A stretch of DNA of 5,746 nt from DASXYU01 sp036502295 (GCA_036502295.1 DASXYU010000003.1:1-5746), one strand, 5' to 3'. Positions 1 to 5,455 are shown, numbered from the stretch's first letter. The notes: generated from the letters alone by a model not told the origin. Numbers and translations: made by a program.

Positions 1-93
1 GGCGAACTACTCCGCGAACTCATCCTCGATCCCAGCCGCGGATACCAACCCACCGGACGACCACCCGGACCACGACCAAAACAAAACGGCTGA
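1..93 (+). CDS. IS481-type transposase, C-terminal fragment (cut by window edge)
   Basis: An open frame enters from the left edge and ends at TGA 91-93, giving 31 codons: GELLRELILDPSRGYQPTGR followed by a Pro/Arg/Lys-rich tail ending in KQNG. The 'TGELLRELTLDPTRDYQP' type of ending is what I remember from the C-termini of actinobacterial IS481-family (DDE, rve core) transposases. The catalytic domain lies outside the window, so intactness and family cannot be proven here. The stop codon lies inside the left arm of a strong hairpin (84-120), and a palindrome typical of an element end follows at 123-138. Both support this being the 3' end of an insertion sequence rather than of a host gene. 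It could also be another rve-type integrase. The family call is from memory of the motif only. Confidence 0.68.
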   Translation, partial: GELLRELILDPSRGYQPTGRPPGPRPKQNG

Positions 94-120
94 ACCCTCA
101 AATCGAGGGTTCAGCCGTTT
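84..120. terminator. Strong bidirectional hairpin terminator of the IS element
   Basis: AAACGGCTGAACCCTC (84-99) and GAGGGTTCAGCCGTTT (105-120) are perfect reverse complements: 16 bp with a 5-nt AAATC loop. The left arm begins with AAA and the right arm ends with TTT, so read on either strand the transcript has a G/C-rich stem ending in a short U run. It would stop the transposase transcript, whose stop codon (91-93) is inside the stem, and also the minus-strand tRNA transcript arriving from position 146. Confidence 0.85.
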
Positions 121-141
121 CCGATGTCTTGAGACATCACA
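121..141. mobile_element. Probable right terminal end of the IS481-type element
   Basis: GATGTC-TTGA-GACATC (123-138) is a 6-bp palindromic arm pair with a 4-nt centre. Read inward on the minus strand from 141, the end is TGTGATGTCTCAAGACATCG, starting with TG as IS481/IS3-group ends usually do. I infer that the element ends near 141, about 4 bases from the 3' end of the tRNA gene. The left end and the target duplication lie outside the window, so the exact boundary is a guess. Confidence 0.45.
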
Positions 142-145
142 CTTG

Positions 146-219
146 TGGGGCGGGTGGGACTCGAACCCACGACCCAGGGATTATGAGTCCCCTGCTCTAA
201 CCGGCTGAGCTACCGCCCC
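146..219 (-). tRNA. tRNA-Met (anticodon CAT), elongator type
   Basis: Read on the minus strand this folds as a complete 74-nt cloverleaf. The acceptor pairs GGGGCGG (219-213) with CCGCCCC (153-147), the D arm is GCTC...GAGC, and the anticodon stem is GGGGA/TCCCT around the loop CTCATAA. The variable loop has 5 nt, the T stem GTGGG/CCCAC encloses TTCGAGT, and the discriminator is A at 146. The anticodon CAT is at 185-183. CCA is not encoded (CAA follows), so it must be added enzymatically. The lack of a long variable arm and the normal first acceptor pair argue against initiator Met (initiators normally have an unpaired first position). A TilS-modified Ile2 tRNA shares this anticodon and cannot be wholly excluded from sequence alone. 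The gene is monocistronic here, with an IS end immediately downstream. Confidence 0.93.
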
Positions 220-230
220 GTGCACGGGCG

Positions 231-236
231 ATCGTA
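231..236 (-). promoter_or_regulatory. Candidate -10 box of the tRNA promoter
   Basis: On the minus strand TACGAT (236-231) matches the TAnnnT -10 pattern and ends about 11 nt before the first base of the mature tRNA, a sensible distance for a short 5' leader. No good -35 at 16-18 nt spacing is visible; CTGACA at 264-259 is too far (22 nt). The assignment rests on the hexamer and its position only. Confidence 0.4.
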
Positions 237-266
237 CTGGTCCGTGACACCCGCGCCATGTCAGGC

Positions 267-272
267 TATCCT
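267..272 (+). promoter_or_regulatory. Candidate -10 box for a leaderless start of the HTH-PASTA gene
   Basis: TATCCT followed by seven bases (GACACTC) and then GTG at 280. This TAnnnT-N6/7-start geometry recurs before three other genes in the window and fits transcription beginning on or next to the start codon. No Shine-Dalgarno-like purine run precedes the GTG, which agrees with leaderless initiation. Confidence 0.5.
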
Positions 273-279
273 GACACTC

Positions 280-981
280 GTGGGCAAGGGCAGCAGCGCT
301 TGGCGAGCCGGGCGCAAAACGTGGGAGCACCTCGCCTCCTGGCACGCGCAGCGCTCAACCCACGCTGATGGCGAGTCGGCGCTCGACGCGCTCGACGACA
401 TCGCCACGTTGCGCCGCCTGCTCGATCAGTGCGAGCTCGAAGCCGTCCGCATCGCACGCAAATCCGGCCGTTCCTGGGCCGAGATCGCAACGCACCTCGG
501 AGTCAGCCGGCAGTCCGCGTGGGAACGCTGGCGCGACCTCGACGAGAGCACCCCGGCCTCGTCCTCAATCTCAGAAGACGAATCTCCTCGTGCCGACATC
601 GACGAGCTGATCGAGTCCGCAGCCACAGCACTCGTCCTGGAGAACACGCGGGAGCGCCGGCGCCGGGGCACGGTGCGGGTTCCGAACGTCATCGGTCTCA
701 GCTGGAAGGACGCCCGAACGAAGCTCGGCGCCGCCGGTTTGGTCGCCACAGGCTCCGACCCCGATGGCGCGCCCATCACGATGCACGGCTGGCCCCGTGG
801 CACAGTCACCGACCAAAGCCCCGAGTCGGGCGCGAAGGTCCCGCCCGGCGCGCCGGTCCGACTCTGGCTGGATGAGGGCGAAGGCGGCGCCGGCGTGCGC
901 GAGCCGCGGCGTCCTGTTCCGCAGCCGAGGGTCGCCCGCGCGCTGAAGTACGACGAGGACAGCGCGGACCTCGCCGGCTGA
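280..981 (+). CDS. HTH and PASTA domain protein, probably cytoplasmic
   Basis: This encodes 233 aa. Residues 35-88 are predicted helical and end in a helix-turn-helix resembling sigma region 4 (RSWAEIATHLGVSRQSAWER, 64-83), suggesting DNA binding. Residues 90-130 form an acidic then Arg-rich linker (RERRRRG at 124-130). Residues 131-198 are one PASTA domain: VPNVIGLSWKDARTKL, a Gly-containing middle and VTDQSPESGAKVPPGAPVRL, with the usual 'P.V.G....A...L...GL' and 'QSP..G..V..G..V.L' signatures. No signal peptide or membrane segment is present, so the PASTA domain should be cytosolic, unlike those of PknB-type kinases and penicillin-binding proteins. The frame stays open upstream to a GTG at 220, but that start would sit on the tRNA's 5' end and promoter. 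I chose GTG 280 because the conserved-looking sequence starts there (GKGSSAWRAGRKTWEHL) and a -10 box lies 7 nt upstream. Related HTH-PASTA proteins probably exist in other actinobacteria; their ligand and target are not known to me. Confidence 0.85.
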   Translation: MGKGSSAWRAGRKTWEHLASWHAQRSTHADGESALDALDDIATLRRLLDQCELEAVRIARKSGRSWAEIATHLGVSRQSAWERWRDLDESTPASSSISEDESPRADIDELIESAATALVLENTRERRRRGTVRVPNVIGLSWKDARTKLGAAGLVATGSDPDGAPITMHGWPRGTVTDQSPESGAKVPPGAPVRLWLDEGEGGAGVREPRRPVPQPRVARALKYDEDSADLAG

Positions 982-1007
982 GCCGAGTCGTAGTCACCGC
1001 TCGCAGC

Positions 1008-1013
1008 TAGCGT
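1008..1013 (+). promoter_or_regulatory. Candidate -10 box for a leaderless GNAT start
   Basis: TAGCGT is followed by CTAGGC and then ATG at 1020 (spacer 6 nt). No Shine-Dalgarno sequence is present in the 38-nt gap after the preceding stop codon, so leaderless initiation is the simplest reading. No convincing -35 is visible. Confidence 0.45.
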
Positions 1014-1019
1014 CTAGGC

Positions 1020-1574
1020 ATGCTCGCACCGGACTACCCACTGCTCACCGAGCGGCTGCTGCTCCGTCCTCCGACGGTCGAGGACGCCGCCGCGGTCCAC
1101 ATCTACAAGTCACGCGCCGATGTCACCCGCTACATCCCCCACGGGCCGCTCACGTTCGAACAGATCCACGAGCGGCACGCGAAAGCCCGGACCAGGATCG
1201 AGGACGCGGGCCAGGCGCTCAACCTGCTGGCCTTCCGCCGCGACACCGGCGAACTCGTCGGCGACGTCGTCCTCTTCTGGCACAGCGTCGAGCACCGGGG
1301 CGGCGAGGTGGGCTACATCCTTGACCCCGCACACAACGGACACGGCTACGCGACGGAGCTGGCCCGATTCGCCGTCGGACTCGGCTTCGCCGGACTGGGC
1401 CTGCACCGGATGGTCGGGCGGATCGACCCGCGAAACGAGGCCTCCGCGCGCGTCCTCGAACGGGTCGGCATGCGCAAGGAGGCCCACTTCATCAGCAACG
1501 AATTCATCCAGGGCGAGTGGACCGATGAAGCGGTCTACGCCGTCCTTGAGGACGACTGGCGCCGCACTTACTAG
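1020..1574 (+). CDS. GNAT family N-acetyltransferase, RimJ/RimL-like
   Basis: A 184-aa protein of normal single-domain length for the Acetyltransf_3 (RimJ/RimL) group, which moves an acetyl group from acetyl-CoA to an amine such as a protein N-terminus or a small molecule. The N-terminus has the typical strand-turn 'TERLLLRPPTVEDAAAV' (10-26). The acetyl-CoA pyrophosphate loop, motif A, is visible as VGYILDPAHNGHGYATELARF (97-117), with N106-G-H-G109-Y-A in the place of the usual R/Q-x-x-G-x-G/A. The family's 'R-x-D-P-x-N-x-A-S-x-x-V-L-E-R-V-G-M' stretch is at 134-151. It is soluble, with no signal peptide. The ATG at 1020 was chosen because a -10 box lies 6 nt upstream and no plausible start precedes it. 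Substrate cannot be told from sequence. The stop codon lies within the operator-like palindrome of the next gene, which starts only 19 nt on, so read-through transcription into it is possible. Confidence 0.93.
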   Translation: MLAPDYPLLTERLLLRPPTVEDAAAVHIYKSRADVTRYIPHGPLTFEQIHERHAKARTRIEDAGQALNLLAFRRDTGELVGDVVLFWHSVEHRGGEVGYILDPAHNGHGYATELARFAVGLGFAGLGLHRMVGRIDPRNEASARVLERVGMRKEAHFISNEFIQGEWTDEAVYAVLEDDWRRTY

Positions 1575-1586
1575 GACGTCCTAGTA
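1569..1586. promoter_or_regulatory. 18-bp perfect palindrome, probable operator of the acyl-CoA dehydrogenase gene
   Basis: TACTAGGACGTCCTAGTA equals its own reverse complement over all 18 bases; the next flanking pair (1568/1587, T and T) does not match. It starts in the last codons of the GNAT gene, contains that gene's TAG stop (1572-1574), and overlaps the TAGTAT -10 box (1582-1587). A dimeric repressor bound here would block RNA polymerase. TetR-type regulators commonly control acyl-CoA metabolism genes in these bacteria, but which protein binds this site cannot be told. There is no central loop and no U run, so a terminator is unlikely. Confidence 0.7.
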
Positions 1587-1587
1587 T
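1582..1587 (+). promoter_or_regulatory. -10 box for a leaderless acyl-CoA dehydrogenase start
   Basis: TAGTAT is followed by TTAGGT and then ATG at 1594 (spacer 6 nt), the best -10 box in the window. No Shine-Dalgarno sequence lies at the right distance in the 19-nt gap (GGT is too short and too close). No -35 match is seen at 16-18 nt spacing. The box shares five of its six bases with the palindrome. Confidence 0.65.
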
Positions 1588-1593
1588 TTAGGT

Positions 1594-2757
1594 ATGACGC
1601 ACGGGAATCCTGACTTCGACTCCTACAGGCTGAGCGAGGAGCAGGGCATGCTCCGCGCGGCGGTCCGGCAGCTCGCTGAGGAGAAGGTCGAGCCGAACGC
1701 GGCCGAGGCCGATGAGACGGAGACCTTTCCGCAGGCGTCCTATGACGCCGTGGTGAAGGCGGGCTTCCATGCGGTGCACGTCCCGGAGGAGTACGGCGGT
1801 GTCGGGGCTGATGCGATCAGTGGCTGCATCGTGGTCGAGGAGCTGTCCCGTGTCTGCGCCTCCACCGGTCTCGTCCCGGCGGTGAACAAGCTGGGCAGCC
1901 AGCCCATCCTGCTGTCGGGCTCGGAGGAGCTGAAGAAGCAGGTGTTGCCACCGCTGGCTGCCGGCGAGGTCGTCTTCAGCTACGCACTGTCAGAGCGTGA
2001 GGCGGGATCGGACGCCGCCGCGATGCGCACCCGCGCCGAACTCACCGCCGACGGCTGGGTGCTCAACGGAACGAAGTGCTGGATCACCAATGCCGGCCTG
2101 TCCTCCTACTACACCGTGATGGCAGTAACCGACTCGTCCAGAGGCGCCAACGGCATCTCCGCCTTCGTCGTGCACAAGGACGACCCGGGCTTCAGCGTCG
2201 GCAGCAAGGAACGCAAGCTCGGCATCAAGGGCAGCCCGACCCGGGAGATCCACTTCGAGGACTGCGTCATCCCTGCCGACCGCATCGTCGGGGAGCCCGG
2301 CACCGGATTCAAGACGGCGCTGCGCACGCTGGACCACACCCGCCTCACCATCGGCGCGCAGGCCCTCGGCATCGCGCAGGGTGCGTTGGATGCCTCCATC
2401 GCCTACATGAAGCAGCGCCATCAGTTCGGCCGTCCGCTCGCGGACTTCCAGGGTCTGCAGTTCATGCTCGCCGACATGGCGATGCGGGTGGAGGCCGCCC
2501 GCCACCTCATCTACGCCGCCGCCGCCCGCGCCGAGCGCAACGAGCCGAACCTCACCTTCACCTCCGCCGCGGCGAAGGTCTTCGCCTCCGACACCGCGAT
2601 GTCAGTGACCACGGACGCGGTGCAGCTTTTCGGTGGCGCCGGCTACACCCGCGACTTCCCCGTCGAGCGGATGATGCGCGACGCGAAGATCACCCAGATC
2701 TATGAGGGCACCAACCAGATCAACCGCATGGTGATGGCCCGCAACCTGCTCAAGTAG
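1594..2757 (+). CDS. Acyl-CoA dehydrogenase, FadE25-like
   Basis: A full-length (387 aa) FAD-dependent acyl-CoA dehydrogenase that makes the alpha,beta double bond in acyl-CoA during fatty-acid or branched-chain catabolism and passes electrons to ETF. The order of domains is the N-terminal helical domain (about 10-118), the middle beta domain (about 120-215) and the C-terminal helical domain (about 228-380). Family signature 1 is ALSEREAGSD (121-130). The FAD-contacting WITNAG is at 153-158. Signature 2 is QLFGGAGY...FPVERMMRD (334-353). The catalytic base is Glu361 in QIYEGTNQI, the position used by short-chain/SCAD-type enzymes rather than the isovaleryl type. The whole sequence closely matches what I remember of mycobacterial FadE25 (SEELKKQVLP, ERKLGIKGSPT, EPGTGFKTAL, DHTR.TIGAQA.GIAQGALDA). 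Chain length and substrate are not proven. The gene has its own leaderless promoter overlapped by an 18-bp palindrome, so it is probably repressed until a substrate appears. No ETF or thiolase genes are nearby. Confidence 0.96.
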   Translation: MTHGNPDFDSYRLSEEQGMLRAAVRQLAEEKVEPNAAEADETETFPQASYDAVVKAGFHAVHVPEEYGGVGADAISGCIVVEELSRVCASTGLVPAVNKLGSQPILLSGSEELKKQVLPPLAAGEVVFSYALSEREAGSDAAAMRTRAELTADGWVLNGTKCWITNAGLSSYYTVMAVTDSSRGANGISAFVVHKDDPGFSVGSKERKLGIKGSPTREIHFEDCVIPADRIVGEPGTGFKTALRTLDHTRLTIGAQALGIAQGALDASIAYMKQRHQFGRPLADFQGLQFMLADMAMRVEAARHLIYAAAARAERNEPNLTFTSAAAKVFASDTAMSVTTDAVQLFGGAGYTRDFPVERMMRDAKITQIYEGTNQINRMVMARNLLK

Positions 2758-2836
2758 GACGCCCGGGCCCGCATTCTCAGCTACGTCCTCGCTTCCTCCC
2801 ATGGAGTCTCCACACTGCAGGCATTGACTCTGTGTC
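2758..2836. other. Gap between acyl-CoA dehydrogenase and protease genes, no clear signal
   Basis: This 79-nt gap must hold the protease promoter unless that gene is read from upstream. I see no good hairpin terminator: GCCCGGGC at 2761-2768 is self-complementary but has no loop. TTGACT at 2824-2829 stands 7 nt before the ATG at 2837, where a -10 box would be for a leaderless start, but it lacks the key A at position 2. There is no ribosome binding site. Confidence 0.5.
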
Positions 2837-4300
2837 ATGGCAGACGAAACGAACACACCGCACAACGGTGACGAAGCAAGCACCGAGCAGTCAGCAAGCA
2901 CCGAGCAGTCAGCAGGCACCGAGCCGTTCGCTGCGAGCCAGTCGCCGGCGGCACAGCAACCGGAGTTCCCACCTCCCGCGCCACAGTGGCAGGGATGGAT
3001 TCCACCTCACTATTGGCAGCCGCCGGCGACGCCGGTCGCCAAGCACCCTCGCTGGCGCCGGCGCGCACTGAGCGGTGCGGGACTGGCGGCGCTCACCGCG
3101 GGTGCTCTCATCGGCGGCTACGCCCTGCACTCGCCCACGACCTCGCCCAGTCCGGTGCTGCCCCAGGCGTCCTCGAACATCGCGGGTTCGGGCGGTTCCG
3201 GCAGTTCCGGCTCGGGCCCGGGCAACAACTCGCCGTTGAACGGCTCCGACGGATCCGGCTTGGGTTACGGCGGCGGCGGATACCCCGGCTATCCATTCGG
3301 CGGCGGTACCGGAAGTGGTAGCGGCGGGCTCGGCGACGGCACCGGCCTGGGCGGCGGTTCCGTCGACGGAACCGCGACCAGCGCGAGGCAAGCAACCACG
3401 GCGCAGCAGGTCGGGGTCGTCGACATCGACACAGTGCTCGGCTACCAGAGTGCCGAGGCGGCCGGCACCGGCCTCGTCCTCACCTCTGACGGCGAGATCC
3501 TCACCAACAACCATGTGGTCGATGGCGCCACCCGCATCAGCGTCACGGTCGTCAGCACCGGCAGGACGTACTCGGCGAGTGTGGTCGGCACCGATCCGAC
3601 AGATGACATCGCCGTCCTCAAGCTGAGCAACGCCTCCGCGTTGGCGACGGCTGCCTTCGGCGATTCGTCCACGGCAGGAGTCGGCGACAAGGTCACGGCG
3701 GTCGGCAATGCCGGCGGCACCGGCGGTACACCCAGCGCTGCCAGCGGCGCGATCACCGAGCTCAACCAGTCGATCACCGCAACGGATGAGGACGGCTCGA
3801 ACGCGGAGACGCTCACGGGGCTGATCGAGACCGACGCGCAGATCCAGGCGGGTGATTCCGGCGGGCCGCTCTACGACTCCTCCGGCAAGGTGGTCGCCAT
3901 CGACACAGCTGCGCAGTCGGCCCGCAACGGAACCACGCTCAGTGGCTATGCGATCCCGATCGACACGGCGAAGTCGATCGCCGCAAAGATCGTCTCGGGG
4001 CAATCGTCCTCGACCGTGCACCTCGGTCTGCCGGCGTTTCTCGGAGTCTCGATCGACTCCCGTAGCACGGACGGCGCCGTGATCGCCGAGGTCGTTCCCG
4101 ACGGCCCGGCGGACAAGGCAGGCATCGCGGCCGGTGACACGATCACTGCGGTGGGCGCGACGAAGATCAATACGCCCACCGACGTCTCGACCGCGTTGGA
4201 CGCCTACCGTCCCGGCCAGAAGGTCACGATCACCTGGACGGACGAGACCGGCGGATCACACACCGCGAGCGCCGCACTCATCGCCGGCCCCGCAGACTGA
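2837..4300 (+). CDS. Membrane-anchored trypsin-like serine protease with PDZ domain (HtrA/PepA-like)
   Basis: A 487-aa S1C protease acting outside the membrane, likely in envelope protein quality control or processing. Residues 1-77 are cytoplasmic: an acidic repeat stretch, then a Pro/Trp-rich part and the basic KHPRWRRR. One membrane helix lies at about 78-97 (LSGAGLAALTAGALIGGYAL); the positive charges before it and the lack of a cleavage site suggest an uncleaved anchor with the C-terminus outside. Residues 112-178 are a Gly/Ser-rich linker. The protease domain (about 190-390) has His226 in LTNNHVVDGA, Asp257 in DDIAVLKL and Ser341 in GDSGGPL, a complete triad with the oxyanion loop. A PDZ domain spans about 398-482 (FLGVSI...GPADKAGIAAGDTI). 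Stretches such as 'LGYQSAEAAGTG', 'GNAGGTGGTP' and 'AETLTGLIETDAQIQAGDSGGP' resemble Mycobacterium tuberculosis PepA (Rv0125) more than DegP. The ATG at 2837 was chosen because the anchor follows normally. The gene converges with the AraC-type regulator gene. Confidence 0.94.
   Translation: MADETNTPHNGDEASTEQSASTEQSAGTEPFAASQSPAAQQPEFPPPAPQWQGWIPPHYWQPPATPVAKHPRWRRRALSGAGLAALTAGALIGGYALHSPTTSPSPVLPQASSNIAGSGGSGSSGSGPGNNSPLNGSDGSGLGYGGGGYPGYPFGGGTGSGSGGLGDGTGLGGGSVDGTATSARQATTAQQVGVVDIDTVLGYQSAEAAGTGLVLTSDGEILTNNHVVDGATRISVTVVSTGRTYSASVVGTDPTDDIAVLKLSNASALATAAFGDSSTAGVGDKVTAVGNAGGTGGTPSAASGAITELNQSITATDEDGSNAETLTGLIETDAQIQAGDSGGPLYDSSGKVVAIDTAAQSARNGTTLSGYAIPIDTAKSIAAKIVSGQSSSTVHLGLPAFLGVSIDSRSTDGAVIAEVVPDGPADKAGIAAGDTITAVGATKINTPTDVSTALDAYRPGQKVTITWTDETGGSHTASAALIAGPAD
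2876..2923 (+). repeat. 18-bp in-frame tandem repeat, 2.7 copies
   Basis: GCAAGCACCGAGCAGTCA occurs at 2876-2893 and, without any change, at 2894-2911; a third partial copy with one change (GCAGGCACCGAG) runs to 2923. It encodes ASTEQS-ASTEQS-AGTE at residues 14-29 of the protease's cytoplasmic N-terminus. Identical units suggest recent slippage or duplication, and copy number may differ between strains. Confidence 0.9.
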
Positions 4301-4357
4301 GTCGCCGCACGACGCGGCTCCGGACGCCACCGCGCGGGAACTGACACGCTCCCTTCC

Positions 4358-4402
4358 ATGCGGAAGATTCTGTTCGGAGTCGCGTTGGTGGCACTAGCCT
4401 GA
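4358..4402 (+). pseudogene. Possible remnant of a lipoprotein gene (14 codons)
   Basis: ATG at 4358 opens MRKILFGVALVALA and stops at TGA 4400-4402. A basic start followed by ten or so hydrophobic residues looks like a secretion signal. The stop replaces the codon where a lipobox cysteine would be: one extra base after TG would read ALAC and continue as TESGSAAAPDESAAR. No ribosome binding site or -10 box is visible, and the continuing frame soon runs antisense to the AraC-type regulator. It may be a decayed gene, a base-calling error, or chance. Confidence 0.22.
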
Positions 4403-4406
4403 CCGA

Positions 4407-4431
4407 GTCCGGCTCAGCCGCTGCGCCGGAC
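4407..4431. terminator. Candidate hairpin between convergent genes
   Basis: GTCCGGC (4407-4413) and GCCGGAC (4425-4431) form a perfect 7-bp G/C-rich stem with an 11-nt loop. The loop begins exactly at the regulator's stop codon (TGA on the minus strand, 4416-4414). There is no U run on either side, which is common among actinobacterial terminators but leaves the call weak. A 5-bp GCCGC/GCGGC hairpin at 4304-4318, right after the protease stop, is a still weaker second candidate. Confidence 0.35.
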
Positions 4432-5448
4432 GAGAGTGCGGCTCGCATGATCGGTGAGTTCGCGCGTGGAGTGGCCCGCGATATCGCGGTGAGAACTGCG
4501 GTATGCCCGCGGGCTCAGCCCATAGTGACGACGGAAGGCACGCGAGAAGTACTCGGCCGAGGCGAATCCACACTGCGACGCGATCGTGTCCACCGAGACG
4601 TTCACTCCGCCGGCGAGTACCGCGGCCGCCATCTCCAGTCGTCGATGCCTGATGCGGGCCGCCGGGCTCTCCGTGCCGTCAAAGGCGCGGTAGAGCTGGC
4701 GCAGTGAGACCGCCATCTGCTCGGCGACCGTGGTCGGGGTGAAGTCGGGGTCGGCGGCCTGGGCGTGGATGAGTTCCTCGGCCTGCGCCCTGATGGCGCC
4801 GAGCCGCTCGGGTTCCTCGCCAGCCTGCGGCACCGCCGTCCTCAGCACCAGGCCGGCGACGGAGGCAAGGAAGCGATCCACCGCCTGCACATTGCGGCCC
4901 AGTTCCGCGCTCGTCGAGTCGGTCAGCAGTGCGACAGCCGACCGCACCAGCGACGACTGCATCGGCGTGATCACATAGATCTGGTCGGTCATCGCCTCGA
5001 GCGTCTCGTGATCGATGCCGAGGACGGCCTGCTGGATGTAGAGGGTGGCGATGTGCGAGTACGCCGGGAACTCCTCGCAAACCTCATGGCCCGCACCGAT
5101 GACCTGCATGAGCGCACCGCGGAAGTGGGCCTCGGGGTCGGTGACCGAGCCCTCGGCTTCGATCCGGATGAGGACGGAGACCGTGTTGTCAGCCGCGTCG
5201 GCCTGGGGACGGGCCGAGCGGCGGAGCTCGGCCCGGTGGACATCGCCGACAGAGAAGATGCAGCGGCGGCCGCGGATCCGTAGACCCCGAAAGACGAACT
5301 CCCCCGCTGCATCGGGCATCGGGGTGATCTGCAGCCCGAGTGGACCCGTCCGCACCGTCATCGGTCCGTCCCCGGGGGTGTGCTGTGACATATCCAGGCG
5401 GGCGACCACGCCGAGAGGCGTCCCGAGGTGCCCCGCCGCCTCAGGCAT
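4414..5448 (-). CDS. AraC/XylS-family transcriptional regulator
   Basis: A 344-aa regulator. The C-terminal AraC DNA-binding domain spans about 236-315. The first helix-turn-helix is TTVAEQMAVSLRQLYRAF (239-256). The second, VDTIASQCGFASAEYFSRAF (286-305), is followed by the family signature RRHYGLSPRAYR. The N-terminal half (about 28-190) resembles the AraC-binding-like sensor domain type 2 found in XylS/FeaR-type activators; its ligand is unknown. A 22-residue tail follows the DNA-binding domain. The start is uncertain: the frame is open to GTG 5493, with ATGs at 5490 and 5475. I chose ATG 5448 because only it has a purine-rich ribosome binding site (AAGGGGG, spacer 7 nt), and the extra 15 residues upstream (MMWVTAMSGRQGGGE) are Gly-rich and look non-conserved. 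The gene diverges from gpgS and converges with the protease gene. AraC-type regulators often control adjacent divergent genes, but nothing here shows that gpgS is its target. Confidence 0.92.
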   Translation of the reverse strand: MPEAAGHLGTPLGVVARLDMSQHTPGDGPMTVRTGPLGLQITPMPDAAGEFVFRGLRIRGRRCIFSVGDVHRAELRRSARPQADAADNTVSVLIRIEAEGSVTDPEAHFRGALMQVIGAGHEVCEEFPAYSHIATLYIQQAVLGIDHETLEAMTDQIYVITPMQSSLVRSAVALLTDSTSAELGRNVQAVDRFLASVAGLVLRTAVPQAGEEPERLGAIRAQAEELIHAQAADPDFTPTTVAEQMAVSLRQLYRAFDGTESPAARIRHRRLEMAAAVLAGGVNVSVDTIASQCGFASAEYFSRAFRRHYGLSPRAYRSSHRDIAGHSTRELTDHASRTLVRRSG

Positions 5449-5455
5449 CTCGCCG

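Noticed and set aside
220..279. Upstream extension of the HTH-PASTA frame to GTG 220 (20 more residues)
   Set aside because: It would start on the base next to the tRNA 5' end and lie over the tRNA promoter; the added residues look non-coding, and a leaderless -10 box points to GTG 280.
1007..1017. CTAG-CGT-CTAG before the GNAT gene as a second copy of the operator
   Set aside because: It matches only the outer CTAG tetramers; the GGACGTCC core is missing, so it is not a convincing copy.
1569..1586. Palindrome read as a terminator of the GNAT gene
   Set aside because: There is no loop, the centre is only moderately GC-rich and no U run follows; overlap with the next gene's -10 box makes an operator more likely.
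1990..2505. Minus-strand frame of 171 codons, and a plus frame at 2076-2705, inside the acyl-CoA dehydrogenase gene
   Set aside because: Their composition is that of shadow frames of a conserved enzyme, with no domain or start signal.
2761..2768. GCCCGGGC as a terminator after the acyl-CoA dehydrogenase gene
   Set aside because: It is an 8-base self-complementary run without a loop, expected by chance at this GC content.
2909..4021. 370-codon open frame on the minus strand, antisense to the protease gene
   Set aside because: The protein is Arg/Ala/Gly-rich with no recognisable domain, and lies opposite a gene with a full catalytic triad. Long antisense frames are normal in GC-rich DNA.
4765..5283. 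Plus-strand frames opposite the AraC-type regulator (172 codons here, 173 codons at 5045-5566)
   Set aside because: The minus-strand frame carries both helix-turn-helix motifs; these opposite frames show only composition-driven openness.
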